A stretch of 37,796 bases of DNA from Myroides injenensis M09-0166 (lineage in GTDB: Bacteria > Bacteroidota > Bacteroidia > Flavobacteriales > Flavobacteriaceae), in NCBI RefSeq assembly GCF_000246945.1, contig NZ_BAEX01000024.1:1-37796 (forward strand), written 5' to 3'. Made by a program: the position numbers and the translations under genes. The notes beneath the pieces were generated by a model. That model was not told the origin of the DNA. It was given only the letters and a program-made list of their open reading frames with translations, and ran no database searches. Of this stretch, positions 25,165 through 35,300 are shown piece after piece (position 1 is the first letter of the stretch; each line of letters begins with the position of its first letter).

Positions 25165-26529
25165 CTACTTTGCAAACAACAACCTAATTCCCACCTTAGT
25201 ATTAAAACTAAAAGGTTTTTCTTTATATATTGTTCCAATCTCACTGCTATTTTTAATGTGATATTGTACCCCTGGTTCTACATAAAAACCTAAATGTTTT
25301 GTAATCATATATTCAGCACCTATTCCACCATTAACAGATACTTGAATAGTATTCTCATTTAAATTCTTTTTATCGGAATCAATCACTTTTTCGTCAACAA
25401 CATAACGCGTTTTTACTTCTCCTGAAACTGATTTTTCAAATAATCCTCCTGCTGCACCATACAAGCTAAAGTTTCCACTACCTATAACTTTATAAGAAAT
25501 TTGTAAAGGAATCCCCAAATAGTGCATATCCTGCTCTGATAGCACGCGACTACTTGGCGTACCTGATTTTAACTCAGAACTTAACTTAGTATAACTCAAT
25601 CCAGAACTAACCGTCCATTTATCCGTTAGTTGATACCCAACAGAAATACTAGCAGTAATAGGCGCTTTATGTTTTACATCAGTAATTGCATTCTGATACA
25701 TATTGGCTCTTATAATATCATTAAAAGTAGTTTTAAAGCCTGATGCTTCTTCCATATAAAGACTTGCATAAGACAGTGATTTACCACTTATAGTTCCATA
25801 ACCTGTAAATTGTTGCTTGTCTTTTGTAAATGTACCTCCACTATTAAGACCTCCTATCCATCTACTTTTTCTAGCAACCTTACTATCTTTTTCATTCTCA
25901 GCAGCAAATAACTCTTCTTCTATTTGTTTTAATTCTGCTTCTACTAATTCTTTATCAAATAACTCTTCTTTAAAATTATGGTCTGCATTTGCAATATCTT
26001 TAGTATCACTATTATTAATTATATCGCCATCAATCGTTTCTGAAGTTAAATTACTAGAGGATATAGATGCTATAAAGGAATTATTATTTGTTGACTGTCT
26101 ATTTTTTTTATTTGATATATCATTATCGCTATTAACTATACTATAAGATCCTTCTTTCTTACTATTAATGTGCTCTCTGCTATTGTTATTTTCTAATTTC
26201 TCTAAACCTTCTTCTTGCGTGACTTTAATAGGTGAGTTTACGTCTATTTCATTTATTCTAGGGAGTAGTTCATTATCTAAATCGATACTCTGTTTTTCTA
26301 AAAGTGGTTTTACAAAAACAAATAACAAAGCAGCAGCGGCAACTCCACTAATTATCCTTATCCAAATTGTCTTATTGCTACTTCTTGTAGAATTGGCAAC
26401 AAGAGGCATCACTTTTTTAGAATGATCACTAAACAATTGATCTTCTAATTTTTCCCACATTCCTTGAGGAGCTTCAACTTCGAAGTCCTCCATTTTTTTA
26501 CGCAACTCCTCTTTCCAATCTTTATTCAT
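25165..26529 (-). CDS. Anti-sigma-like N-terminus fused to an outer-membrane-type beta-barrel
   Basis: The first 50 residues are charged and cytoplasmic (KDWKEELRKKMEDFEVEAPQ, with a conserved-looking PQGMWEKLEDQL). One membrane helix follows at about 55-74. A long Asn/Ser/Asp/Glu-rich low-complexity linker runs to about 210. The last 240 residues are a porin-like barrel of the OMP_b-brl type (alternating strands such as KWTVSSGLSYTKLSSEL, ending VGIRLLFAK). The gene overlaps the ECF sigma gene by 8 bp, the usual place of an anti-sigma factor. So it probably holds the sigma factor through its N-terminus and senses something at the envelope with the rest. No zinc-binding His/Cys motif of ZAS type is seen. 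Confidence 0.85.
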   Translation of the reverse strand: MNKDWKEELRKKMEDFEVEAPQGMWEKLEDQLFSDHSKKVMPLVANSTRSSNKTIWIRIISGVAAAALLFVFVKPLLEKQSIDLDNELLPRINEIDVNSPIKVTQEEGLEKLENNNSREHINSKKEGSYSIVNSDNDISNKKNRQSTNNNSFIASISSSNLTSETIDGDIINNSDTKDIANADHNFKEELFDKELVEAELKQIEEELFAAENEKDSKVARKSRWIGGLNSGGTFTKDKQQFTGYGTISGKSLSYASLYMEEASGFKTTFNDIIRANMYQNAITDVKHKAPITASISVGYQLTDKWTVSSGLSYTKLSSELKSGTPSSRVLSEQDMHYLGIPLQISYKVIGSGNFSLYGAAGGLFEKSVSGEVKTRYVVDEKVIDSDKKNLNENTIQVSVNGGIGAEYMITKHLGFYVEPGVQYHIKNSSEIGTIYKEKPFSFNTKVGIRLLFAK

Positions 26530-27091
26530 AATGCGCCATATTTAATTTCTTATACTCCGTTATTTTACGAGCTAAAATGTTTTTAGCACGATGATATTGT
26601 GAAGCCGAAGAGTTCTCTGCAATACCTAAAATACTGCCTATTTCTTTATGACTTTTTTCTTCAAAAACATATAAGTTAAATACCATTCGATATCCCTCTG
26701 GCAAGGATTGAATCATCTCTAGAATTACTTTTTGAGGCACAATTAGAAAATCTGTATCTTCTTGCTCAACAAGCTCTGGTAATTCATCAACCTGCTCTGT
26801 ATGATTTATTTTTGTTTTTTTCTTTAAATATTTTATTGAATCATTGATAACTATTCTTGTAAGCCAAGCTCTCAAAGACCCTTCTCCTCTATATTCAAAA
26901 CTATCTATTGAGTGATACATTTTAATAAAACTCTCTTGTAATACATCTTGTACGTCATCCTCATTAGACAAATAACGAGAACAGGCATAGGCAAGCCTTC
27001 CCGAATAGCTCTGATAAAGCTCTTTCCAGGCTGACTGTTGTTTCTCTACAAGTCGCTTGACTAATTCACGCTCTGTATTCTCCGCTTGCAT
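26522..27091 (-). CDS. ECF-type RNA polymerase sigma factor
   Basis: A 189-aa sigma-70 family factor with only regions 2 and 4. Region 2 (about 25-92) has the core-binding ASRYLSNEDDVQDVLQESFIKMY-like helix and the -10 recognition segment GSLRAWLTRIVINDSIKYLKKK. Region 4 (about 120-172) has LPEGYRMVFNLYVFEEKSHKEIG and ILGIAENSSASQYHRAKN as the helix-turn-helix. It is followed, with an 8-bp overlap, by its likely partner, the membrane/beta-barrel protein. A palindrome lies about 40 bp upstream of the ATG. Target genes cannot be named. Confidence 0.94.
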   Translation of the reverse strand: MQAENTERELVKRLVEKQQSAWKELYQSYSGRLAYACSRYLSNEDDVQDVLQESFIKMYHSIDSFEYRGEGSLRAWLTRIVINDSIKYLKKKTKINHTEQVDELPELVEQEDTDFLIVPQKVILEMIQSLPEGYRMVFNLYVFEEKSHKEIGSILGIAENSSASQYHRAKNILARKITEYKKLNMAHYE

Positions 27092-27129
27092 TTAATTAAA
27101 ACTATTTCTTCATACTCAATTTAGCTTGA

Positions 27130-27157
27130 AAAATAGGTTGCAGTTGCAACCTATTTT
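27130..27157. terminator. 13-bp palindromic hairpin upstream of the sigma gene
   Basis: The arms AAAATAGGTTGCA (27130-27142) and TGCAACCTATTTT (27145-27157) are perfectly complementary with a 2-base spacer. It is followed on the minus strand by a few T. It may end transcription from the lipoprotein gene (stop at 27336) or be an operator of the sigma gene, whose ATG is 39 bp away. Confidence 0.5.
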
Positions 27158-27335
27158 CCGCTTCCTACTCTTATATCACAGTATAGTTAGTCTACAACCT
27201 AAACCTTTTTTTAAACACTATTAAATAAATCTGTCTTATAACTCACTACAATTATTAAGACCGATTTGATAGTAATAACGACTAACCGAATAATTAACTA
27301 TTCTTTATACCGAAAACAGAATATAACTACCTCAT

Positions 27336-27914
27336 CTATCTTTTTACAAATGTAGGAAAGCTATAGCTAATTAATTCAAATGGAGTAATTTCAGTTCCAT
27401 CAAATAATATATTTTTCACCTTAAACTCAAAACTTATTGTTCGTGAAAGCCCTTGATAAACACCTTTCACATTTGCTTCTATCTCAACTTCTACTCTCTT
27501 ATATTCACCTCCCTGTAATACCTCAAAGAAAAGATCTACTGGAATAAAACTTAATACTACAGCAGTCTTTGTTTCATTAAGATTAGCCTGAAAGTCTAAA
27601 TCATAAGCTACTTTACTTTGTAATTCTATTGGCTTCCCTGTTAAATCAGACGATTCTATGCTTGCAATAATTTCCTCTACATTCAAATTATCAAACACAA
27701 TCTGATTCTCCTGCACCTTAAAAGTAGCTGGACGCATATATTGTCGATGCTCTTGTTGAGTAGTCATCTGTCCAAAATAATTACCAAAGATTTCTTGTAT
27801 CTCTACATTAGGTAAAGCAACTTCTAACGAATCATCTAAACTACATGCAGTAAATGCTATATTACTAATAAATAGTATAGTTACTATTTTTGTCCAACAC
27901 AATATGCTCTTCAT
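27336..27914 (-). CDS. Lipoprotein of unknown function (possibly DUF4840-like)
   Basis: A 192-aa exported lipoprotein: the signal peptide ends in the lipobox FTAC with Cys24, followed by SLDDS, which favours export to the outer membrane. The mature part is beta-rich, with alternating hydrophobic strands (VVLSFIPVDLFFEVL, VEVEIEANVKGVY, SFEFKVKNILF). The segment EIFGNYFGQMTTQ near residue 40 resembles the start of Bacteroidota lipoproteins of the DUF4840 type; I hold this only as a possibility. It stands alone. Function unknown. Confidence 0.7.
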   Translation of the reverse strand: MKSILCWTKIVTILFISNIAFTACSLDDSLEVALPNVEIQEIFGNYFGQMTTQQEHRQYMRPATFKVQENQIVFDNLNVEEIIASIESSDLTGKPIELQSKVAYDLDFQANLNETKTAVVLSFIPVDLFFEVLQGGEYKRVEVEIEANVKGVYQGLSRTISFEFKVKNILFDGTEITPFELISYSFPTFVKR

Positions 27915-28322
27915 CTTCTTGTTTTTTTCTCAGAGCTACATGGCAATACTTTTGTACTGCCATGATGTCTGATAATCATTTAAAAACAGTTTAAGTAGTA
28001 TGAGTACTTATTAGGTAAATCCTCTATTTTTTAAATCTTGCACTATAGCCTATTATTTTATTTAAAAAAACAACTAATCAAATATTATTCAATTAATTAC
28101 GAAAAAAAATAATTTACCATATTAAATAATATATTAGTATTATTTTCTATTAAACATGTAATTATAGCCTAAGCCTCCTGCTTCAACACTCTGTTATAAT
28201 CTTGATTTCATTTTACAAACTATACTCTTGTAAACCTATCTAACATTTAAATACTACTATCAAGTGCGAATTATACTTACTCTTAATAAGAACATAGATT
28301 AATGAATAAACAGAACGGAAAT
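27915..28322. other. Intergenic region before the phospholipase operon terminator
   Basis: About 410 bp of AT-rich DNA upstream of the lipoprotein gene. No coding region or RNA gene was seen. The terminator of the phospholipase operon follows. Confidence 0.45.
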
Positions 28323-28351
28323 AAAAAAGCTGAGCAGCAAAAGCTCAGCTT
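28323..28351 (-). terminator. Terminator of the SusC-SusD-phospholipase operon
   Basis: A perfect 9-bp stem AAGCTGAGC (28327-28335) / GCTCAGCTT (28343-28351) with a 7-base loop is followed on the minus strand by TTTTTTATT. It lies 36 bp past the phospholipase stop. Confidence 0.8.
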
Positions 28352-28386
28352 CTCCAAGTAAAAAAGCACTTGTATCTACATTAACA

Positions 28387-30861
28387 CTACACTTTCGATA
28401 AACTCGCCATATATGGATCTGTGATACTTACATTTCCGTCTTCAAGATGACCTGCAAATTGATAAGAGAAATCTATATCTAAAGAAGTTGTAATTTCTAT
28501 ATCATACCATCCTTTAAAAGCGTTGTAATCTAATTGAATAGTTACTTCTTTTTGGGGTTCGATTATTACTGGTATAGTCCTTTTTAAATAAATTTTATCT
28601 TCTATAAGGAACTGTTCTGTTTTTCGACCTTTATTAAAAAAAGTAACTAATACACTTAAATTTTCTTGCGGAATTACTTTTATAGTAACAGGAAGAGGTT
28701 CTTTTTTCCCTACAAAACTTCTATAAAAACCATTAGGTCCGTGTACTTTAAAATTATACTGACTATCATTTATTGCCCTTAGATCCCAGTAGTAATCAAG
28801 TTCTTCTCCCTCTTTAACAGCAAAATTCCAATTCGCCCCTTTTATATGATCATAAGACGTGTAAGAGTATATTTGAAAGGGTGCTGCATTTTCTTTATTC
28901 TTCTTTGCATTACCAATAACATTAAAATCCATTTGCAACTGAGATTTACTTCCAGCAAACCTTAAATTAACTTGCATATTATAAGGCAATCCGCAAGCTT
29001 TTCGAACACCTTTCTCTTGTTTTGGAAAAGAAGGTAATTTAGTCCAATGAGATTCTTGTTCTATTTCTTCTTTTGAAAAGCGATTAAAATCTCCTGGTAA
29101 ATCCTTTTCTCTCGCATTTAATATTCGAGCGATATATTTATCTCTATTGACAAAATTAAAATCTAATTTTTTTAAATCATTTGCGCTTTGAAAAACAGAA
29201 GTCATATTACCACAAACCGCTCTTCGCCAATCTGAGATATTCTCCTCTATCACTTTCTTTCCTGTTTTATTTTCAATAAAATATTCTAAGAACTGTATCG
29301 TGGAGGTAATATCGCATACTTCTGAATTAACCCATCCACCTTTAGTCCATGGTGATGCAATAACCATTGGTACTCTGTAGCCTAATCCTATAGGACTTGC
29401 TAACTGATTATCTTTCTTACCTGTTCGTTTTTGTTCTTGCTCTTTGGTTACCCACTCTGTTTGGGTATTCATTCCTTTAGGAACTTTACCTTGGTTTTTA
29501 TCTGTTGACAACGGTGGAACAAATGGTGCAATATGATCAAAATAGCCATCGTTTTCATCATAAGTCAAAATAAATATTGTCTTTTTCCATACCTCTGGGT
29601 TATTGGTAAGTATATCCAAAACCTCTGAAACATACCACGCTCCAAACCAAGGAGCTGAAGGATGATCAGAAAAATTACAAGGTGCAACAAGCCAACTTAC
29701 AGTAGGGAGTTTATTCTCATTAACATCTTTTCTAAACTGATGGAAAATATCTCCTTTAGGCACTTTTACTTTCTTTAGCTCTCCGTTTTCTTCATATTCT
29801 ATTTCCTCGACTGCATGATAATCTGGATCATCTGTATTTGTAGTAAAAGCTTTTTGATGGATAGCTTTTTCAAAATCGGATAACTTCTCGAATTCTTCTT
29901 GTGAATATTTTTTTAAACTATCCGCTAATTTTTCTTTCTTAGTTAAATATTCTTCTCGCTCTTGAGCTAATAAATCATTATTAGAAAGCTCTTTTTCTAT
30001 ACGATCATGTTCGAACTGCAAATAATCAACATGGGCTTTATGGAAACGAACATTATATTGTTTGTAGAATTCTAAATTATTATCCGTAAAGTTTGCTAGC
30101 CAACTCTCGCTATACCCATCTAAACCTACAGGTAGACTTAATTCATTTTGATAGACTCTCCAAGATACTCCCGCTTCTTCTAACCTTTCGGGATAAGTTT
30201 TCCAGCTGACATCTTTGTAATTGATTTGACCATTATCCACGTGCGCTATAGATTCACAATCGTGTGGATTCTCTCTAATAGCTCCTGCCCAAAAGAATGA
30301 ACGGTTAGCACTTGTCCCTGTTAATGAAGAACAAAAATGTTGATCGCATACCGTAAAAGCATCTGCAAAAGCATAATAAAATGGAATATCTGCTCTTGTA
30401 TAATACCCCATAGTTAAGGGCATATCTTTATATAATTTATTCCCTGGTCGTTTAGCAATCAACCAATTGTCCATCTTCCCTTCATTGCGCGCCTCTACCA
30501 TGTCTTTCCAACTATGCGGAAGCCCTCCCATCCAAGTAATCTTAGTATTCTCTATATCTAAACGAAAAGGTCCATATAGCTCTTTCTTAAAATCTTCTTG
30601 AAACCACACTGGTAGATTATTATGCATAAAAAGTGCACGAGGGTCATTAAACCCTCGCACACCACTAAGTGTTCCGTAACAATGATCAAAAGAACGATTT
30701 TCTTGCATTAAAAAAACAATATGCTCTGCATCCAAAAAAGTACTCCCTTTTTCTGCATCAATACTTAATGCACGCTCAATGGAGGCAGGCATTGCATTAG
30801 CAAATGAAAGTCCTCCTACAAACAAGCCTGATTTCTTAATAAAATCTCTTCTAGTATTCAT
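28387..30861 (-). CDS. Phosphocholine-specific phospholipase C, Tat-exported
   Basis: It hydrolyses phosphatidylcholine and probably sphingomyelin to phosphocholine and diacylglycerol outside the cytoplasm. The N-terminus has a twin-arginine signal (TRRDFIKK, 3-10). The alkaline-phosphatase-superfamily core shows ENRSFDH at 54-60, a TGTSANRSFFW segment at 181-191 (Thr183 at the likely nucleophile position), SDHPSAPWFG at 398-407 and DENDGYFDH at 435-443, the metal-site motif. The C-terminal third (about 630-824) contains two beta domains of the DUF756 type usual in this family. Length 824 aa is normal. It starts 6 bp after the SusD stop, so it is the third gene of the SusC-SusD operon. The product may enter the SusCD channel. 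Confidence 0.93.
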   Translation of the reverse strand: MNTRRDFIKKSGLFVGGLSFANAMPASIERALSIDAEKGSTFLDAEHIVFLMQENRSFDHCYGTLSGVRGFNDPRALFMHNNLPVWFQEDFKKELYGPFRLDIENTKITWMGGLPHSWKDMVEARNEGKMDNWLIAKRPGNKLYKDMPLTMGYYTRADIPFYYAFADAFTVCDQHFCSSLTGTSANRSFFWAGAIRENPHDCESIAHVDNGQINYKDVSWKTYPERLEEAGVSWRVYQNELSLPVGLDGYSESWLANFTDNNLEFYKQYNVRFHKAHVDYLQFEHDRIEKELSNNDLLAQEREEYLTKKEKLADSLKKYSQEEFEKLSDFEKAIHQKAFTTNTDDPDYHAVEEIEYEENGELKKVKVPKGDIFHQFRKDVNENKLPTVSWLVAPCNFSDHPSAPWFGAWYVSEVLDILTNNPEVWKKTIFILTYDENDGYFDHIAPFVPPLSTDKNQGKVPKGMNTQTEWVTKEQEQKRTGKKDNQLASPIGLGYRVPMVIASPWTKGGWVNSEVCDITSTIQFLEYFIENKTGKKVIEENISDWRRAVCGNMTSVFQSANDLKKLDFNFVNRDKYIARILNAREKDLPGDFNRFSKEEIEQESHWTKLPSFPKQEKGVRKACGLPYNMQVNLRFAGSKSQLQMDFNVIGNAKKNKENAAPFQIYSYTSYDHIKGANWNFAVKEGEELDYYWDLRAINDSQYNFKVHGPNGFYRSFVGKKEPLPVTIKVIPQENLSVLVTFFNKGRKTEQFLIEDKIYLKRTIPVIIEPQKEVTIQLDYNAFKGWYDIEITTSLDIDFSYQFAGHLEDGNVSITDPYMASLSKV

Positions 30862-30867
30862 TATTTA

Positions 30868-32343
30868 TTATTTTAACCACCAACTTATACCTTTAATATT
30901 ATCACTACCTGCAAATTGTCGTTGTATAGCATCTTGCAAATGATTTTGATTCTGATTGTATTCAGAACTAGGATATATCCAGCGCGTAGGAGCTGTCATT
31001 CCAGTAGCAACTTTAAATTCTGGGAAGCCTGTACGCAAATGATCATAATAAATTGTCCAACCTCCTTGATGAAACATAGTGATATATTTCTGAGTTAATA
31101 TTTGCTTTAACTGAGATTGTAAATCACCTGAGCTATCAAACTTAACATTTTGATTATCAATATACTTATTATATTCATCAACTTTATAATATTCCCCCAT
31201 TGTTTTAGCATAGGTCTCATAGAATTCAAAATTACTTTTGATCCCTTTATTATAAAATATTTCAGCACTTGAAGCTATCCAGCCTCTTGCTGCTGCCTCT
31301 GCTAATATGAATTGTAATTCTGAATAGCTTAAAATACTATTGGGTTCTGCAGTAGCATCTAAATAGTATCTACTTTTAATCTTAGAAATATTCTTAGTCT
31401 GTACTAGCTTTTCATTTTCTGCATATGGAACAATAGGATCTCCTCCATTATAACCACTAAAATCATTAATAGATAATCCCTTCTCAAGTGCACTTGAAGT
31501 CAATTGTGCAAATGCAAATAAACGAGGATCCTCTAATTCTTTTAATAAGTCAATAAAAGTACCTGACATATACATTCCAGAACCATATGAACTTGAATTA
31601 AACTGAGGATAACGGCTCCCTGCTTGATCATAAAATACTAATTGTCCACTATCTAGGTTATTTTCAATTAAATCACCTGATTCATATACCTTTTTAAAGC
31701 GACTAGCAATATCAATATTTCCTACTTTACTCTTTTTTGACAAAGTCATTAATACCTTTAATTGAAATGAATTAATTAACTTCTTCCATTTTAGAGCATT
31801 TCCTGCATATATAATATCACCTTTAAGTGTCTGTTTTTCTTGTATAAGAGATGATGCTAATTCTAATTCATTTAATATCCCTTCAAAAACAAGTTCTTGA
31901 TTGTCATATTTAGGAAAAGGTATCTTGTTTTCTCCTAATAAAGCTTCAGAGTATGGAATATCACCAAAGGTCATTGTCAAGTCATAAAACAAATATGCCT
32001 TTATAAAATGTCCTATTGCTATATATTCTTCTTTTCCTGAGCGCTTAGCCTCATCCATCATTTTTTGTACTTGAAGTAGTACTTTATAATTTCCGAAACT
32101 ACCACTATTCCATTTAAAATATTGGCTAGTATTTTCTCCATCGGTTTGGATAATCATGCGCGAGGCATATTCTTTACTTATTCCATCCAACGAAAAAGCT
32201 TTCTTAGATACATTGGTTAATAATAAATAAGGATCTGCCTCTGTCACCTTATTTGGGTCTTCACTTAACTTATCTAAATCTTGACAACTCGCAAATGCAA
32301 AAACAAGTGCTACAACTGCTAAAAGTGTTTTATATTTTTTCAT
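30868..32343 (-). CDS. SusD/RagB nutrient-binding lipoprotein of the phospholipase operon
   Basis: A surface lipoprotein of the SusD-like_2 branch that binds a nutrient and passes it to the SusC channel encoded 10 bp upstream. The signal peptide ends in the lipobox FASC with Cys20. Landmarks are ALKWKKLINSFQLKVLMTLSKK (helical core), SYSELQFILAEAAARGW and the C-terminal TRWIYPSSEYNQNQ segment. Length (491 aa) is normal and the frame is intact, unlike the SusD in the other pair. The next gene starts 6 bp downstream and encodes phospholipase C, which makes a lipid-derived ligand likely (inference). Confidence 0.93.
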   Translation of the reverse strand: MKKYKTLLAVVALVFAFASCQDLDKLSEDPNKVTEADPYLLLTNVSKKAFSLDGISKEYASRMIIQTDGENTSQYFKWNSGSFGNYKVLLQVQKMMDEAKRSGKEEYIAIGHFIKAYLFYDLTMTFGDIPYSEALLGENKIPFPKYDNQELVFEGILNELELASSLIQEKQTLKGDIIYAGNALKWKKLINSFQLKVLMTLSKKSKVGNIDIASRFKKVYESGDLIENNLDSGQLVFYDQAGSRYPQFNSSSYGSGMYMSGTFIDLLKELEDPRLFAFAQLTSSALEKGLSINDFSGYNGGDPIVPYAENEKLVQTKNISKIKSRYYLDATAEPNSILSYSELQFILAEAAARGWIASSAEIFYNKGIKSNFEFYETYAKTMGEYYKVDEYNKYIDNQNVKFDSSGDLQSQLKQILTQKYITMFHQGGWTIYYDHLRTGFPEFKVATGMTAPTRWIYPSSEYNQNQNHLQDAIQRQFAGSDNIKGISWWLK

Positions 32344-32353
32344 TTTCTACTAA

Positions 32354-35300
32354 TTAAAATTTAACGTTAATTCCTAAACCTATCCATCTTGTCGAAGGAT
32401 CCTGAATATCGTTCTTTCCACTTGTATCAAAATCAGGGTCAGAATATAGTCCTTTGGATTTCTTCCACATTAATAGATTATACCCCGTTAATGTTGCAGA
32501 TAAATGAGATACTTTATTTGATTTAAGCATCTTAGTAAAATCATAGGAAAGTGCTACTGTTCTTAATTTGAAATACGTACGATCAAACATATTAGCAAAT
32601 AGTTTACTTTCTTTTTCTGATACTCTAGCTCTATAAGGATAGTTTTGAGCCCAACTCTGCCAACTAACAGCTCCTGTATGGTCTTTAAAAACACGAGTAT
32701 CAGATACTACATTACCTTGTACATCAGTTATTAGTTCACCTGAGACAATATTCACTCCTTGGGGTATATATACAGGATTACCTGTGGCATATTCAGCATC
32801 TCGATAGGTAGTAGACTTAGGATGTTTTCCTCCCCACCACATTTTCTCTACTACTTCTGATCTCATAATACCCCCCCATATACCATCTATTCCTATATTA
32901 AGTCCCCATTCTTTATACTTTACAGTATTGTTCCAGCCTAATGTCCATTTTGGATCAATATGTCCTAAGTAAGTCGCTTGTTTATTCGCTGTAGGCATAC
33001 CCGTTTTTTCATTAAGAATAACTTTTCCATCGGGAGACTTCATCCACTCTGTCCCATAATAAGAATCTACGCGATCATTTAATCGCAAGTTTCCATCTCT
33101 ATCGCCTCCATTATAGATTTTCGTAAGCTTTTGCACTCGTGTACTCCAGTTAATTGAAGAGCTCCATTGAATATCATCTTTTTTGATAATCGTTCCTGCA
33201 AGTGTAATTTCCCATCCATTAGTAGTATACTCATTACCATTGACTTTCATTGAATTAAATCCAGAAGCTTCAGATACAGGATAATTGATTAAGAAATTAG
33301 AATCAAGTACTCTATAATAAGTCAAGTTAAAACTTAACCTATTTTTGTATAACGCTGTAGATAACCCCAACTCTAATGATTTTGACTTCTCAGGAACTAA
33401 GCCTTCGGTTAATATTGAATTGGGATACTCCACCATTTGATTTCCATTAAAAGTAGGTGTTACTGGCGAATAGGCAGATTTTAATAAGTAGGGTTCTAAA
33501 TCACTAGATACCTGTGCCCATGAAGTATATAATTTTAAATAATCAATCTGAGAAGGCATGTCAATCAAATTAGATAACACCACACTTAAAGATGTTGATG
33601 GATAAAAATAAGAACGATTATTCTTAGCCATTGTAGACGACCAATCATTACGTCCAGCGAAAGACAAGAAGAAAGCGTTATAAAAGTCTACCTCCACTGA
33701 TCCATATACACTATTTACAGCTTTCTTAGTGGTTCTATTAGTTGCTGTAACTGGTCCTGTTGAGTTACCTAAATTATATACGCCAGGAACAGTCAACCCA
33801 TCTGCTGCTGAATAATTCTCTTTTCTTTGTTGATATCTCGAAGCTGCTCCACCATTTATATTCAATAAAACATTGTTTGTAATTTCCTTGTTATACATTG
33901 CTAAGAAATCATACTCTACATCAAGTCTATCATCACTTGTAATACTATATCCTCCTTCTCTCGAAGCACTGTAATTAAAATACGATTTAGGACTTTGTAT
34001 TTCTGTTTTATTATTTGTGATAATTCCAGAAGCACGACCTTGTAATACTAAATCATCAGTCACATCGTATTTTAAACTTAACTGTCCATTTACCACATCT
34101 CTATCCCATATACGTTTAAACTCTTTTGCTCCAAACCAAGGATTGTTATACCATGCATAATTATAACTTGCTTGTCTATATCCTTCCATTCCAGGTACCC
34201 AAAGATTGTTCTTTAAATCCCGACCATTCACATCATTCCCCATCCATATTAAAACTGTATACATATGTCCACTAGGATTATAGTCATAATTAGGAACATT
34301 AGGGGCAGTAATACGACCATAAGATAACTTGGTATCAAGCTCTACCTTGTCGGTAATTTTGCTTGTTGATTTAAAGCTTAGATTTCCTCTAAACAATTTA
34401 GAATTTGGAACGCGGTCTTTATTATAAGTGAACTCTCCTCCTATTCTATATGAACCTTTTTCGCCTTTACTTGTTACTGCAAAGTTTGTACGTGAAATAA
34501 CTCCTGTTTCTAAAAACTCTTTTAAATTATCGTGATTTTTCCACTCAATAGGCACACGTTCATATCTTGATTTATCATTGTATTGTGTTCCCTCGACATT
34601 TCCATACCATTGTATAACTTCTCCTGTTTGTCGATCTCTAATGGGACTATTCCATTGCGCTATCTTTTGCCCATCTGTAAACTTAGGTCCCCAAATCATA
34701 TCTCCATCACTAATTCCACCGTCTTTACCATCCCAAAACTCATATTTACCATCTGATCCACTTCCGTATTCTGTCTGCGTTTTAGGATATACAGTAAAAC
34801 CTGCACTTACCATTGTATTTTGAGAAAACGACACTTCAATACCTTCGTTTTTTGCTCCTTTAGTAGTGATTAAAACTGCTCCGTTTCGACCACGAGAACC
34901 ATAAAGTACTGAAGCACTAGTTCCTTTTAAAACATTGATATCTGCAATATCCTCTGCTGGTATATCAAATAAATCCGTTGTCACAGGTACACCATCTATA
35001 ACAACTAAAGGTGTTTTTCCCCTTAAAGAAAAACTAGGTGACTGCATTAACCCTGTAGGGTTAGATACTGTCAAACCTGAGACTTGTCCCGATAACAAGC
35101 TACCAATATTAGGAGAAGCTACTTCTTGTACTTTTGATACATCAACACTCTGGGTAGAGTAACCAATTTTCTTTTCTTCTTTTGAAATACCTAATGCCGT
35201 AATTACTAATTCATCAAGTGATGATAACTCTAGTAGTAAGGTTACGCTTATTTCACTTTTATTACCTACTGCAACCTCTTGTGTATCGTAACCTATAAAA

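Noticed and set aside
25817-26425. Two plus-strand frames of 109 and 85 codons rich in Ser and Leu
   Set aside because: They are antisense shadows of the Asn/Ser/Glu-rich linker of the sigma-associated beta-barrel protein.
34578-35162. Plus-strand frames of 81 and 75 codons inside the second susC
   Set aside because: They are antisense to a clear SusC plug and barrel region; the composition reflects the complement of that gene.
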